A stretch of 64,000 nucleotides of DNA. Origin: Sulfidibacterium sp964549335. GTDB lineage: Bacteria > Bacteroidota > Bacteroidia > Bacteroidales > F082. The translations under genes were made by a program, and so were the position numbers. This document shows, one piece after another, positions 8,208-16,845 of the stretch (within the stretch, counting starts at the first letter, position 1; every line of letters starts with the position of its first letter). The stretch lies in NCBI GenBank assembly GCA_964549335.1, contig CAZJUQ010000010.1, positions 15,417-79,416 of the forward strand, in the 5' to 3' direction. Under the pieces are notes generated by a model that had not been told where the DNA came from, ran no database searches, and saw only the letters and a list, made by a program, of their open reading frames with translations.

Positions 8208-9608
8208 TTATTGTCTATTATTTTCGGTAAATACTATTTTTGATGATACAACACCTTTATAGAGCTTGCTTTCTATTATATCGCCGGCTTTAAGGTTATT
8301 CGCCTGTTTCAAGGCTTTTCCTTCAAAAAGGGTTATACTGTATCCCCGTTTCAAAATGTTTTCGGGTTTTAAAAGTTCCAAATGTTTTTTTATGTTTTCC
8401 GTTTTGTTTTTATTTTTTTCAAAAAACAGGGACAAAGATTTTGATAATGAAATTACAAGATTGTCAAGATGATTTTTTTCGGCAGTAATAACAGTACCTG
8501 CCTTATGTTCAACCGATTTTGAGATAACATTCAAAATATATTTTCTTTTTAGAATGGAATTTGTTGCTTTATTGGAAATTTTTCGCCGGTAAATGTCTAT
8601 GGAAAAATTTTTTTGTTGTAAAAATAAAGATGTTTTTGAAACAATTCTGTTAATAAGATTATCGGTTTTGTTTTTTTCCGTTATAATTTTTTCGACGGAG
8701 GCGTTTAGTAGTATATTTTGAGCCGTAATAACCCTTTCGTAAAAGGTTTCGAATTTTTGAATGATAAAGTGTGCCGCTTCGGTAGGGGTTATTTTATTGG
8801 CAAAAGCCACCATTTGAACCACCGTTTCGTTAGTAGAGTGACCTATACCGGTAATAACCGGCAAAGGACAAGAGGCAACCGCTTTTGAAAGTGAATAGTT
8901 ATCGAAAGCGTTTAGTCCCACGTCACCACCACCGCCCCGTATTATGCATACCACATCGAAAAGTTTTTTATGCATTGATATATTATCGATTTGTTCCTTT
9001 ATGGAAACAACAGCACCTTCGCCTTGTAAAAGTGCCGGAAAAAGAGAGTGTTCGATAACGAAACGGTATTTGTTATTGTTGAGGATATTAATGAAATCGT
9101 TATAGCCTTTGCTTGTTTCTACCGAAATAACGGCAATACGTTTTGGTAGTAACGGAAAATTCAGGTTTTTGTTTTTGAAAAAGAGACCTTCGTTTTGAAG
9201 TCTTGCTATTGTCTCTTTTTTTTCGCGAGCCATTTCGCCAAGGGTAAATGACGGCTCTATATCCACAATATTGAGGGCAAGTCCGTACTGTTCGTGAAAG
9301 GTAATTTTTGCAAGAATAAGAACGTAAATACCATCTTTAAGATTTTCGCCGGTAACCGAACGGAATTTGTTGTTAATGGTAGTAAAATTGCCCGCCCAAA
9401 TATTTGCACGTATTTGTGCTTTAATACGTCCATTTTCCTTCTCTACCAAATCGGGGTAACAATGACCGCTTTTGGTGTAATAATTTAGCTTAACTATTTC
9501 GGCTTTAATCCAATAATAGTTGTTAAAGGTATTGCCGATTACATTTTTTATGCTCAGCAACACATCTTTCAAAGAATAAATTTTCCGTTGCGGTAAATTT
9601 TGGTCCAT
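8208..9608 (-). CDS. xseA: Exodeoxyribonuclease VII large subunit
   Basis: Catalytic subunit of exonuclease VII. From the ATG at 9608 (MDQNLPQRKIYSLKD) it has 466 residues. The N-terminal OB-fold (YWIKAEIVKLNYYTKSGHCY) binds single-stranded DNA; the central catalytic domain shows LPKRIAVISVETSKGYNDF, IIRGGGGDVGLNAFD and ITGIGHSTNETV, then ANKITPTEAAHF; a coiled-coil region and the C-terminal ILKRGYSIT follow. An upstream extension in the same frame is possible but overlaps the divergent promoter. The gene is transcribed divergently from the DUF4175 gene and is followed directly by xseB. Confidence 0.96.
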   Translation of the reverse strand: MDQNLPQRKIYSLKDVLLSIKNVIGNTFNNYYWIKAEIVKLNYYTKSGHCYPDLVEKENGRIKAQIRANIWAGNFTTINNKFRSVTGENLKDGIYVLILAKITFHEQYGLALNIVDIEPSFTLGEMAREKKETIARLQNEGLFFKNKNLNFPLLPKRIAVISVETSKGYNDFINILNNNKYRFVIEHSLFPALLQGEGAVVSIKEQIDNISMHKKLFDVVCIIRGGGGDVGLNAFDNYSLSKAVASCPLPVITGIGHSTNETVVQMVAFANKITPTEAAHFIIQKFETFYERVITAQNILLNASVEKIITEKNKTDNLINRIVSKTSLFLQQKNFSIDIYRRKISNKATNSILKRKYILNVISKSVEHKAGTVITAEKNHLDNLVISLSKSLSLFFEKNKNKTENIKKHLELLKPENILKRGYSITLFEGKALKQANNLKAGDIIESKLYKGVVSSKIVFTENNRQ

Positions 9609-9660
9609 ATGATTGTAGCAAAGATAATACTCTTTTTTCTTTTTCGATTGTGGCAATGGT

Positions 9661-9668
9661 TATCTTTG
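9661..9668 (+). promoter_or_regulatory. -7 box upstream of the DUF4175 gene
   Basis: TATCTTTG matches TAnnTTTG exactly. It lies inside the longest possible frame of the downstream gene, which argues that translation starts downstream of it; the TTG at 9693 fits with a leader of about 17 bases. Confidence 0.6.
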
Positions 9669-9692
9669 CAAATCATTTTTCAGTACAGGGTT

Positions 9693-12600
9693 TTGGACGG
9701 AGCAGTAAAAAACATATTAGAAAAAACCGAGAAGTTCATCAGGTCATATTATAAAAATATGATACTGAAAGGTGTTATTATTTCGATAACATTGCTGCTT
9801 ACGGTTTTTATAATATTTGATTTTATCGAATACTTCGGATGGTTGGACAAAACCGTTCGAACCGTTATATTTTATTCATACATAATCATTTTTACAGGGG
9901 TGTTTGTATATTACATAGCCGTTCCCCTGTTAAAATTTTTAAAAATCGGAAAGACCCTGACAAAGGAAGAGGCTGCTAAAATAATAGGACGGCATATTAC
10001 AAGCGTGGGCGATAAATTGATAAATTCGCTGGAGCTTTTGAACCTTGCAGAACAAAGCAAAGAAAAAACCGATCTCTTGTTGGCAAGTATCGAACAAAAA
10101 GCCTCCGAATTATCGCCTGTCCCCTTTGTAAAGGCAATAGACAAAAAACAAAACATAAAATATTTAAAATATTCGGCACCCGTAATAATTACCTTCTTTT
10201 TAATATTTGCAGTCTATCCGAAGATAATTACCGAACCCTCCAAAAGAATAATTTTACACGACAAAGAATTTCACAAACCCCTCCCCTACAGTTTTATGTT
10301 ATTAACCGATTCGCTTGTGTGTTTGCAAAACGACGACTTTACCGTAAAGGTATTGTTTAAGGGCGACGAAATACCTGGTAATGTTTTTATCGAAAACGGG
10401 AAAAACAGATACCTTATGAATAACGGTGGCGGTGGAATATTCTATTATACATTTAAAACCGTGGGAAACGATATTTATTTTGATATTACCGACGGAAAAT
10501 TCACAAGCGGAAAATACCGGATAAAAGTTTTTCCCCGCCCCGTAATATTAAGTTACGATATATACCTTCGGTATCCTGAATACCTCGGCAAAAAGGATGA
10601 ACAAATTGAAAACACTTCAGACATAATAGTTCCGGAAGGCACTAATACCAAATGGAAAATTTATACCAAGGATGTGGATACCGCTACCTTGATTGAAAAC
10701 GGTAATAAGGTAAAATTGGAAAAAAAAGGTAATGTTTTTTCAATTGATATAAAAACGGATGATAATTACAGGGGTACTATTGTGGCTAAAAATCATTATA
10801 CCGGAAATACCGATTCTCTATATTTAAACATATCCGTAATTAAAGATTTATATCCAAAAATTAAAGTAAATCGGCTTTACGAAAACAAATTGTTCGCCTT
10901 TGTAAATTTTGTTGGCGAAATATCAGACGATTACGGTTTTCACTCTTTAAAGTTTTATTATAAAAAAGGAAACACCGAAAAGTGGAAAAAAACCGACCTT
11001 AAAATAGAGTTGAATACAACACGATTGAACTTTCAATATACGGTAAATGTAAACGACTTTAATTTGAATACAGGCGAAAAACTTGAATACTATTTTGCCG
11101 TTAGCGATAACGACAGGATACATCATTTCAAAACCACCAAAACAGCTGTTGAAACCATTGAAATGCCGACCAACGAAGAGATTGATAATATTGTTGACAG
11201 TACTTCGCAAAAAGTTAAAGAGAACATAGAAAAAATATTAAAAAAGATAGACGATATTAACAGAAAAATAGAACAAAATAAATTAAACCTTCTTGAGAAA
11301 AAAGAGTTGAGCTGGATGGATAAGGAGAGGATAAAAAATCTGATTAAAGAACAAACCGAACTTGAACAACAACTACAACTTTTGAAAGAGTTGAAAAAAC
11401 AACTCGACGAAACGGAAAAGATGAAAAAAACCGGATTCACACAAGAGCTTAAATCGAAAATGGAAGAACTTAATAATATGTTTGACAGGATACAAAATCC
11501 CGAAATGCTTCAACAATTGCAAAAAGCTCAAGAGGAGATGAATAAACTCAACAAAGACAAAATGAACAAGCTACTTGACGACATAAAAGAGAACAACGAG
11601 GAGTTGAAAAAAAACATGGAGCAAAATGATGAAATATATAAACTTATTGAGTTTGAAAAAAGATTCGACGAAACAATGCAGAAACTCGACTCTCTTGCCA
11701 AAAAGCAGTTGACCGAGTCAATTAAAAATCAAAACAAAATTCAAGATAAAAAGACCGCTCATGAAAAACAAAAACAGCTTATAAACGATTTCGAAAAGAT
11801 AAAAAACGATTTGAAAAAAACCTTGGAATTAAACGGTAAACTGGAAGAACCATTTGGATTGAAAGAAGACAAAAAACTGGAAAATGAAATCGAAAGCGAA
11901 ATGAATTCGGCATCGGAGAAACTAAAAAACAAAAAGCAAAAGAGAGCTTCGGAAAACCAAAAAAATGCCGGAGAAAAAATTAAGGAGATGAAAGATGCTT
12001 TGCAAGCCGCTTTCGAGAGCGAAATGGAAGCGAGGATGGGCGAAGATGAACAAAACATGAAATCGCTTATGGACAACCTTGTACAGCTTAGTTTTCAACA
12101 GGAAAAAAGCATTGAAAATATTAAGGTTACATCGAAAAACGACCCCAACTATGTAAAAAACATTGATAACCTGCAACAAATAAGAGAGAATTTCAAAATA
12201 CTTGATGATTCGCTACAGGCTTTGGCAAAAAGAAATATTTTTGTGAAGCCTTTTATTTTAAAGGAGTCGGGAAAAGTTAAAAGATCGTTGAAAAGAGCGG
12301 CACAATATGTTCAAGACCGTAACGTTTCAAAATCGTTGTCAGAACAACAATACGCCATGACATCGATGAATAATCTGGCGTTGTTGCTCGAGGAATCGCT
12401 CGAAAAGATGCAACAGAGCATGATGAATATGAAAAATTCGGGAAAAGGAAAAAAACAGTGTAAAAATCCCGGACAAGGCAAAGGCCAATCTTTGAGCGAA
12501 ATGATTCAAAAACAGAAAGAATTGAGCCAATCGCTAAAAAAGATGAAGGGCATGAATAAAGGTAAAAAACAAAATGGTAAAAAAGATGGAGGTGAAAACG

Positions 12601-13058
12601 GAGACAGTGAAAAAATTGCAAAAATGGCTGCAATTCAACAACAGATACGTGAAATGCTTCAGCAATATATGGACAGGTTAAAATCTGAAGGTGGTAACGG
12701 AAATGCCATGAATCAGATTCTAAAGGAGATGTTGGAAAACGAAAAGGATATGGTAAACAAAAATATTACCGAACAAACGCTGAAAAGACAAAAAGATATT
12801 GAAGTTAGATTGTTAAAAGCCGAAAATGCCCGGCTGCAAAGGGAAAAGAAAAAAGAGAGAGAATCTAAAGAGGGAAAAAACATTAAAAGAAGTAACCTTA
12901 ATTTAAAAATTGAGTATAAAAAGAGGGAAAAGAAAAACAGAGATGTTATTATAACCGAACCCGTGAGGCTGAACCCTTTTTATAGAAATTTGCATAATAA
13001 ATACATTAACCGAATAGAAAAAGACAATGGTAGCGTTAAACAGAACATTGGTTATTGA
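9693..13058 (+). CDS. DUF4175-like giant membrane and coiled-coil protein
   Basis: About 1121 residues if started at TTG 9693 (ATG at 9609 or 9759 are alternatives). Two membrane segments near the N-terminus (ILKGVIISITLLLTVFII and a second at FYSYIIIFTGVFVYYIAV), a third near YSAPVIITFFLIFAVYP, then an extracytoplasmic region of beta-rich Ig-like repeats, then some 500 residues of highly charged Glu/Lys/Gln coiled coil, ending in a Gly/Lys-rich tail (GKGKKQCKNPGQGKGQ). This order matches Bacteroidota DUF4175 proteins; their biochemical role is not known to me, an envelope scaffold being the natural guess. It is first in an operon with an RsbW-like ATPase, ybeY and mnmG; its end overlaps the next start by 32 bases. 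Confidence 0.85.
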   Translation: MDGAVKNILEKTEKFIRSYYKNMILKGVIISITLLLTVFIIFDFIEYFGWLDKTVRTVIFYSYIIIFTGVFVYYIAVPLLKFLKIGKTLTKEEAAKIIGRHITSVGDKLINSLELLNLAEQSKEKTDLLLASIEQKASELSPVPFVKAIDKKQNIKYLKYSAPVIITFFLIFAVYPKIITEPSKRIILHDKEFHKPLPYSFMLLTDSLVCLQNDDFTVKVLFKGDEIPGNVFIENGKNRYLMNNGGGGIFYYTFKTVGNDIYFDITDGKFTSGKYRIKVFPRPVILSYDIYLRYPEYLGKKDEQIENTSDIIVPEGTNTKWKIYTKDVDTATLIENGNKVKLEKKGNVFSIDIKTDDNYRGTIVAKNHYTGNTDSLYLNISVIKDLYPKIKVNRLYENKLFAFVNFVGEISDDYGFHSLKFYYKKGNTEKWKKTDLKIELNTTRLNFQYTVNVNDFNLNTGEKLEYYFAVSDNDRIHHFKTTKTAVETIEMPTNEEIDNIVDSTSQKVKENIEKILKKIDDINRKIEQNKLNLLEKKELSWMDKERIKNLIKEQTELEQQLQLLKELKKQLDETEKMKKTGFTQELKSKMEELNNMFDRIQNPEMLQQLQKAQEEMNKLNKDKMNKLLDDIKENNEELKKNMEQNDEIYKLIEFEKRFDETMQKLDSLAKKQLTESIKNQNKIQDKKTAHEKQKQLINDFEKIKNDLKKTLELNGKLEEPFGLKEDKKLENEIESEMNSASEKLKNKKQKRASENQKNAGEKIKEMKDALQAAFESEMEARMGEDEQNMKSLMDNLVQLSFQQEKSIENIKVTSKNDPNYVKNIDNLQQIRENFKILDDSLQALAKRNIFVKPFILKESGKVKRSLKRAAQYVQDRNVSKSLSEQQYAMTSMNNLALLLEESLEKMQQSMMNMKNSGKGKKQCKNPGQGKGQSLSEMIQKQKELSQSLKKMKGMNKGKKQNGKKDGGENGDSEKIAKMAAIQQQIREMLQQYMDRLKSEGGNGNAMNQILKEMLENEKDMVNKNITEQTLKRQKDIEVRLLKAENARLQREKKKERESKEGKNIKRSNLNLKIEYKKREKKNRDVIITEPVRLNPFYRNLHNKYINRIEKDNGSVKQNIGY

Positions 13059-13509
13059 ATGTGGAAAACTTCAAGAGTATTTGATTGAAAAATATGTTGA
13101 GGAACTTTCGAAAAATCTCTTTATAAACGAAACCTATTTTGGAAATATCCTCACATCGTTAACACTTTTTTACAATCTTGTTTTCATCGATCACGGATGT
13201 AAACATTTGGTTATAAATTACGATACCGATTACAAGATTGTAAAAATTTCAATAAAAGGTGCTAAAGAGGAAATCTTGAAAAAACTGACAGAAAAGATAG
13301 ATATTAATGCAACGGAAAACAGTGACGAGGAGAAAAACCTTTTCCTGATACAAAATTTAACCGATGACATTAAATATGATAAAAAGAGCGGGAAAATCTT
13401 TTTTATTTATGATATAAGTGCATTGCACGGAAAAATTTATGAAGAAAGAAAAAACCATTTGCAAAAATATTTTAAAAAGAAAATTAATAATGTTTCCGCT
13501 ACAGATTGA
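13027..13509 (+). CDS. RsbW-like (GHKL) ATP-binding protein
   Basis: A 160-residue protein with the size and layout of anti-sigma regulatory factor/serine kinase domains: an N-terminal helix region, an N-box-like helix (NILTSLTLFYNLVFIDHG) and a C-terminal strand pair 'NLFLIQNLTDDIKYDKKSG' typical of RsbW-type proteins. The glycine-rich ATP lid is poorly preserved, so activity is uncertain. Its start overlaps the DUF4175 gene by 32 bases, and its TGA overlaps the ybeY ATG. A similar ATP-binding gene commonly precedes ybeY in this phylum (from memory). No partner anti-anti-sigma protein is present here. Confidence 0.65.
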   Translation: MVALNRTLVIECGKLQEYLIEKYVEELSKNLFINETYFGNILTSLTLFYNLVFIDHGCKHLVINYDTDYKIVKISIKGAKEEILKKLTEKIDINATENSDEEKNLFLIQNLTDDIKYDKKSGKIFFIYDISALHGKIYEERKNHLQKYFKKKINNVSATD

Positions 13510-13964
13510 TGATTACCTACCATAACCTTATTCCCGGAAAATATTCCGTTGAGCAAGAGGAAAAAATTACCCGCTGGATACAACAAGTAATTGAAAACGA
13601 GGGGTTTAAGCCCGGAGAAGTGGTGTATATTTTTGGCTCCGATAAATATATAAACGGGATAAACAAAAGATATTTGAATCACGACACTTTTACCGATATA
13701 ATTACCTTTCAAGAGTCGGTAAATCAGGAAATTATATCCGGAGAAATATATATAAGCCTTGACCGGATAGTGGAAAATGCAAAATTATTTAACGTTACGG
13801 TTGACAATGAACTTTCGCGTGTTCTGGTTCATGGTGTTTTACACCTTATGGGATACAACGATAAAACCGAAAGTGAAAAAAGGGTTATGAGGAGTAAAGA
13901 GAATTATTATATAAATTTGCAGCCCAATAATTTTGGGAAATTGTTCCACGTGAAACATTCGTAA
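13509..13964 (+). CDS. ybeY: Endoribonuclease YbeY
   Basis: Metal-dependent RNase required for 16S rRNA 3'-end maturation and ribosome quality control. It has 151 residues from the ATG at 13509, which overlaps the previous stop (TGATG). The family signature is clear: NKRYLNHDTFTDIITF, GEIYISLDRI and HGVLHLMGYND. The third zinc ligand of the usual HGxxHLxGYDH motif is Asp118 here, with His108 and His112 kept; this Asp variant is known in Bacteroidota members of the family. The last codons contain a parS site, so the C-terminal residues LFHVKH are partly dictated by that DNA motif. Confidence 0.95.
   Translation: MITYHNLIPGKYSVEQEEKITRWIQQVIENEGFKPGEVVYIFGSDKYINGINKRYLNHDTFTDIITFQESVNQEIISGEIYISLDRIVENAKLFNVTVDNELSRVLVHGVLHLMGYNDKTESEKRVMRSKENYYINLQPNNFGKLFHVKHS
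13942..13957 (+). promoter_or_regulatory. parS site 1 (ParB/Spo0J binding)
   Basis: TGTTCCACGTGAAACA fits the near-universal chromosomal parS consensus tGTTnCACGTGAAACa over all 16 bases. It lies within the last codons of ybeY, 10 bases before the mnmG start. ParB bound here would load SMC and orient the origin region; parS sites cluster near oriC in most bacteria. Confidence 0.9.
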
Positions 13965-13966
13965 AG

Positions 13967-15835
13967 ATGCATGACAAATATGATGTAATTGTTGTTGGTG
14001 CCGGGCATGCCGGTTCGGAAGCTGCAGCTGCCGCCGCAAATCTCGGTTCAAAAGTGTTGCTCATTACCATGAACATGAATGCAATTGCCCAAATGTCGTG
14101 TAATCCGGCAATGGGAGGAATTGCCAAAGGTCAGATAGTTCGTGAAATTGATGCCTTGGGAGGATATTCGGGAATAGTTACCGATAAAAGCATGATTCAA
14201 TTCCGAATGCTCAACAAATCGAAAGGTCCTGCCATGTGGAGTCCGAGAGCACAAAACGACAGAATGCTTTTTTCTCTGGAATGGCGGAATATGCTTGAAC
14301 AAACCGCAAATCTCGACTTTTGGCAAGACATTGTTGACGCTATTTTGATTGAAGGAGACCGCGTAACCGGTGTTCATACATCATTCGGTCATAATATCTA
14401 TGCTAACAGCGTTATCTTAACCAACGGAACTTTTTTGAACGGGAAAATCCATATAGGCAAAAAACAGGTAAAAGGCGGCAGAATTGGTGAGGCTGCCAGT
14501 TACGGAATTACCGAACAGTTGAAATCTTTGGGGTTTGAATCATATAGATTGAAAACAGGAACCCCCGTTAGGGTTGACGGACGAACAATTGATTTCTCCA
14601 AAATGACGGAACAAAAGGGAGATGAAAACCCTTCAAATTTCTCATATTTGAAAAAGACAAAACTCAATAAACAGAGAAGTTGTTGGATAACTTACACCTC
14701 ACCTGTGGTTCACGATACTTTAAAACTTGGTTTTGCCGACTCGCCTATGTTTGCCGGACGAATAGAGGGAGTTGGCCCAAGATACTGCCCCTCAATAGAA
14801 GATAAGATAGAACGCTTTTCTGATAAAGAGAGACACCAGCTGTTTGTAGAACCCGAGGGATGGAACACAATAGAGTATTACGTAAACGGCTTTTCATCAT
14901 CTTTGCCCGACGATATACAACTTAAGGCACTACATAAAATTCCGGGTTTTGAAAATGCAAAAATCTTCCGTCCGGGATATGCCATAGAATACGACTACTT
15001 CCCTCCTACACAACTCGACTATACACTGGAAACAAAAATTATAAAAAACCTATATTTTGCAGGACAAATAAACGGTACTACCGGTTACGAAGAGGCAGCG
15101 GCTCAAGGTCTCATGGCAGGAATAAACGCCCACTTGAAGCTTAAAGACAAGGAACCGTTTATATTGAAACGTTCGGAGGCATACATCGGCGTTTTGATTG
15201 ACGATTTGGTGACAAAAGGTGTTGACGAGCCCTACAGAATGTTTACCTCACGTGCCGAATACAGAATTTTATTACGACAAGACAATGCCGATTTCAGGTT
15301 GACGGAAAAATCGTACAAACTTGGACTGGCTTCCAAAGAACGGTACGATAAAATGGTGGACAAAAGAAACAGTGTTGAAAATATTATTAAATTTTTTAAA
15401 AACAATAGCGCGCAACCCGGTGAATTAAACAAGATGTTGATTGAAAAAGGAACCTCGCCGTTAAAACAAAAAACAAAATTGGCTAATATACTTTTGAGAC
15501 CTCAGGTTAGTATTTACGATATTATAAATTCTCAAAACTCGGTAAAACACTTTTTCGACAATCTTGAAGCGGATGAGGAAATTTTGGAGTCGGTAGAAAT
15601 AATGATAAAATACGAAGGGTATATTGAGAAAGAGAGCCAACTTGCCGAAAAATTTTCAAAATATGAAAACCTGGTCTTAAAACCCGATTTTGATTATGAT
15701 GCTTTAAAATCCCTTTCGTTCGAGGCAAGAGAAAAACTGAGTAAAATACGTCCTAAAACTATTGGTCAAGCATCGAGAATTAGCGGAGTTTCTCCCTCTG
15801 ATATTAATGTATTACTCGTATTTTTAAATAGATAG
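13967..15835 (+). CDS. mnmG: tRNA uridine-34 carboxymethylaminomethyl modification enzyme MnmG
   Basis: FAD-binding subunit which with MnmE installs the cmnm5 group on the wobble uridine of several tRNAs. The length of 622 residues is normal. The N-terminal dinucleotide fold DVIVVGAGHAGSEAA, followed by QMSCNPAMGGIAKGQ, the MWSPRAQNDR motif, the KTGTPVR element and PMFAGRIEGVGPRYCPSIE are all diagnostic, as is GYEEAAAQGLMAGINA. It lies 2 bases after ybeY and is bracketed by two parS sites, echoing the gidA-near-origin location common in bacteria. mnmE is not in the window. Confidence 0.98.
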   Translation: MHDKYDVIVVGAGHAGSEAAAAAANLGSKVLLITMNMNAIAQMSCNPAMGGIAKGQIVREIDALGGYSGIVTDKSMIQFRMLNKSKGPAMWSPRAQNDRMLFSLEWRNMLEQTANLDFWQDIVDAILIEGDRVTGVHTSFGHNIYANSVILTNGTFLNGKIHIGKKQVKGGRIGEAASYGITEQLKSLGFESYRLKTGTPVRVDGRTIDFSKMTEQKGDENPSNFSYLKKTKLNKQRSCWITYTSPVVHDTLKLGFADSPMFAGRIEGVGPRYCPSIEDKIERFSDKERHQLFVEPEGWNTIEYYVNGFSSSLPDDIQLKALHKIPGFENAKIFRPGYAIEYDYFPPTQLDYTLETKIIKNLYFAGQINGTTGYEEAAAQGLMAGINAHLKLKDKEPFILKRSEAYIGVLIDDLVTKGVDEPYRMFTSRAEYRILLRQDNADFRLTEKSYKLGLASKERYDKMVDKRNSVENIIKFFKNNSAQPGELNKMLIEKGTSPLKQKTKLANILLRPQVSIYDIINSQNSVKHFFDNLEADEEILESVEIMIKYEGYIEKESQLAEKFSKYENLVLKPDFDYDALKSLSFEAREKLSKIRPKTIGQASRISGVSPSDINVLLVFLNR

Positions 15836-15840
15836 AATTA

Positions 15841-15856
15841 TGTTCCACGTGAAACA
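15841..15856 (+). promoter_or_regulatory. parS site 2 (ParB/Spo0J binding)
   Basis: TGTTCCACGTGAAACA, identical to the site at 13942, placed in the 28-base gap between mnmG and the methyltransferase gene. Two identical 16-base copies 1.9 kb apart are very unlikely to be chance. Confidence 0.92.
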
Positions 15857-15863
15857 GTAAAAA

Positions 15864-16748
15864 ATGATAACTTATAAAAATTGTCCGGTTTGCGGAAGTG
15901 ATGGTATATCGGAATTTCTGAAAACAAAAGATTACTTTTTTACAAAAGAAGATTATACACTGTTTAAGTGTGGAAATTGTAATACTGTTTTTACCAATCC
16001 ACGTCCCGGTGATAAAGATTTATGGAAATATTACAAAACCGAAAAATATCTTTCCCATAATGCCGGATCATTAACCCCTGTCTCCATAATATACCGTTTT
16101 GTAAGGGAAATAAACATAAAGAAAAAATACAAAATTGTTACAAAGTATATTAAAAAAGGGGCAATTCTTGATGTAGGTTGCGGTACCGGCGAACTTTTGA
16201 AAAAATTTAGTGATGAAGGATGGAGTGCCACCGGAGTGGAACCCGATAAAGATGCCGGAAAATTTGCAAAAGAGACTTATAATCTCGACATTTACGATTT
16301 GAATCAATTGACAAATTTTGATAATAACCTTTTCGACGTTGTTTCTATGTGGCATGTTTTGGAGCATGTTCCCCGACCAAACGACAGAATGCAAATCGTT
16401 AAACGCCTTTTAAAACCGGAAGGTATTGCCGTAATAGCGGTTCCGAATATAAAATCGAAAGATTTTTTGCATTACGGAAAATATTGGGCGGGATTGGACG
16501 TGCCGCGCCATTTGTACCATTTTGATGCGGGTAGTATTTCATATTTGCTGGATAAATCGGGTTTTGAAATAATTGATGAAATTCCAATGAAATTTGATGC
16601 CTTGTTCGTAAGTTGGCTCAGCGAAAAATATATAAATAGCACATTGCCCTTTGTCAAAGGAGTTTTAAAAGGGTTGTTTTTTAATTTAAAGGCAAAAAAA
16701 GATGGCGAATATTCCTCTAAAATTTTCATCTCGCGGCTGAAAAAGTGA
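15864..16748 (+). CDS. Class I SAM-dependent methyltransferase with N-terminal zinc ribbon
   Basis: A 294-residue protein. The first 45 residues hold two CxxC pairs (CPVCGS and CGNC) of a zinc ribbon. A Rossmann methyltransferase domain follows, with motif I ILDVGCGTGELL, the acidic motif II in TGVEPDKDAG and the post-motif WHVLEHVPRP. This architecture (methyltransferase 23 type with a zinc ribbon) is common for small-molecule, lipid or sugar methyltransferases; the substrate cannot be read. It lies 28 bases after mnmG with a parS site between, and is the last gene of that operon. Confidence 0.92.
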   Translation: MITYKNCPVCGSDGISEFLKTKDYFFTKEDYTLFKCGNCNTVFTNPRPGDKDLWKYYKTEKYLSHNAGSLTPVSIIYRFVREINIKKKYKIVTKYIKKGAILDVGCGTGELLKKFSDEGWSATGVEPDKDAGKFAKETYNLDIYDLNQLTNFDNNLFDVVSMWHVLEHVPRPNDRMQIVKRLLKPEGIAVIAVPNIKSKDFLHYGKYWAGLDVPRHLYHFDAGSISYLLDKSGFEIIDEIPMKFDALFVSWLSEKYINSTLPFVKGVLKGLFFNLKAKKDGEYSSKIFISRLKK

Positions 16749-16807
16749 TATAATAAGGACTTCTCAATATTTGTTTACGGTATCTATTTTCTTTTTTCTA
16801 TAAATAG

Positions 16808-16815
16808 TATCTTTA
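16808..16815 (+). promoter_or_regulatory. Possible -7 box for the giant sensor kinase gene
   Basis: TATCTTTA differs from TAnnTTTG only at the last base and is 30 bases before the ATG at 16846. No good -33 element is seen. Confidence 0.35.
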
Positions 16816-16845
16816 CAAAAAATATTTCTCATATTCTTTCGGATT

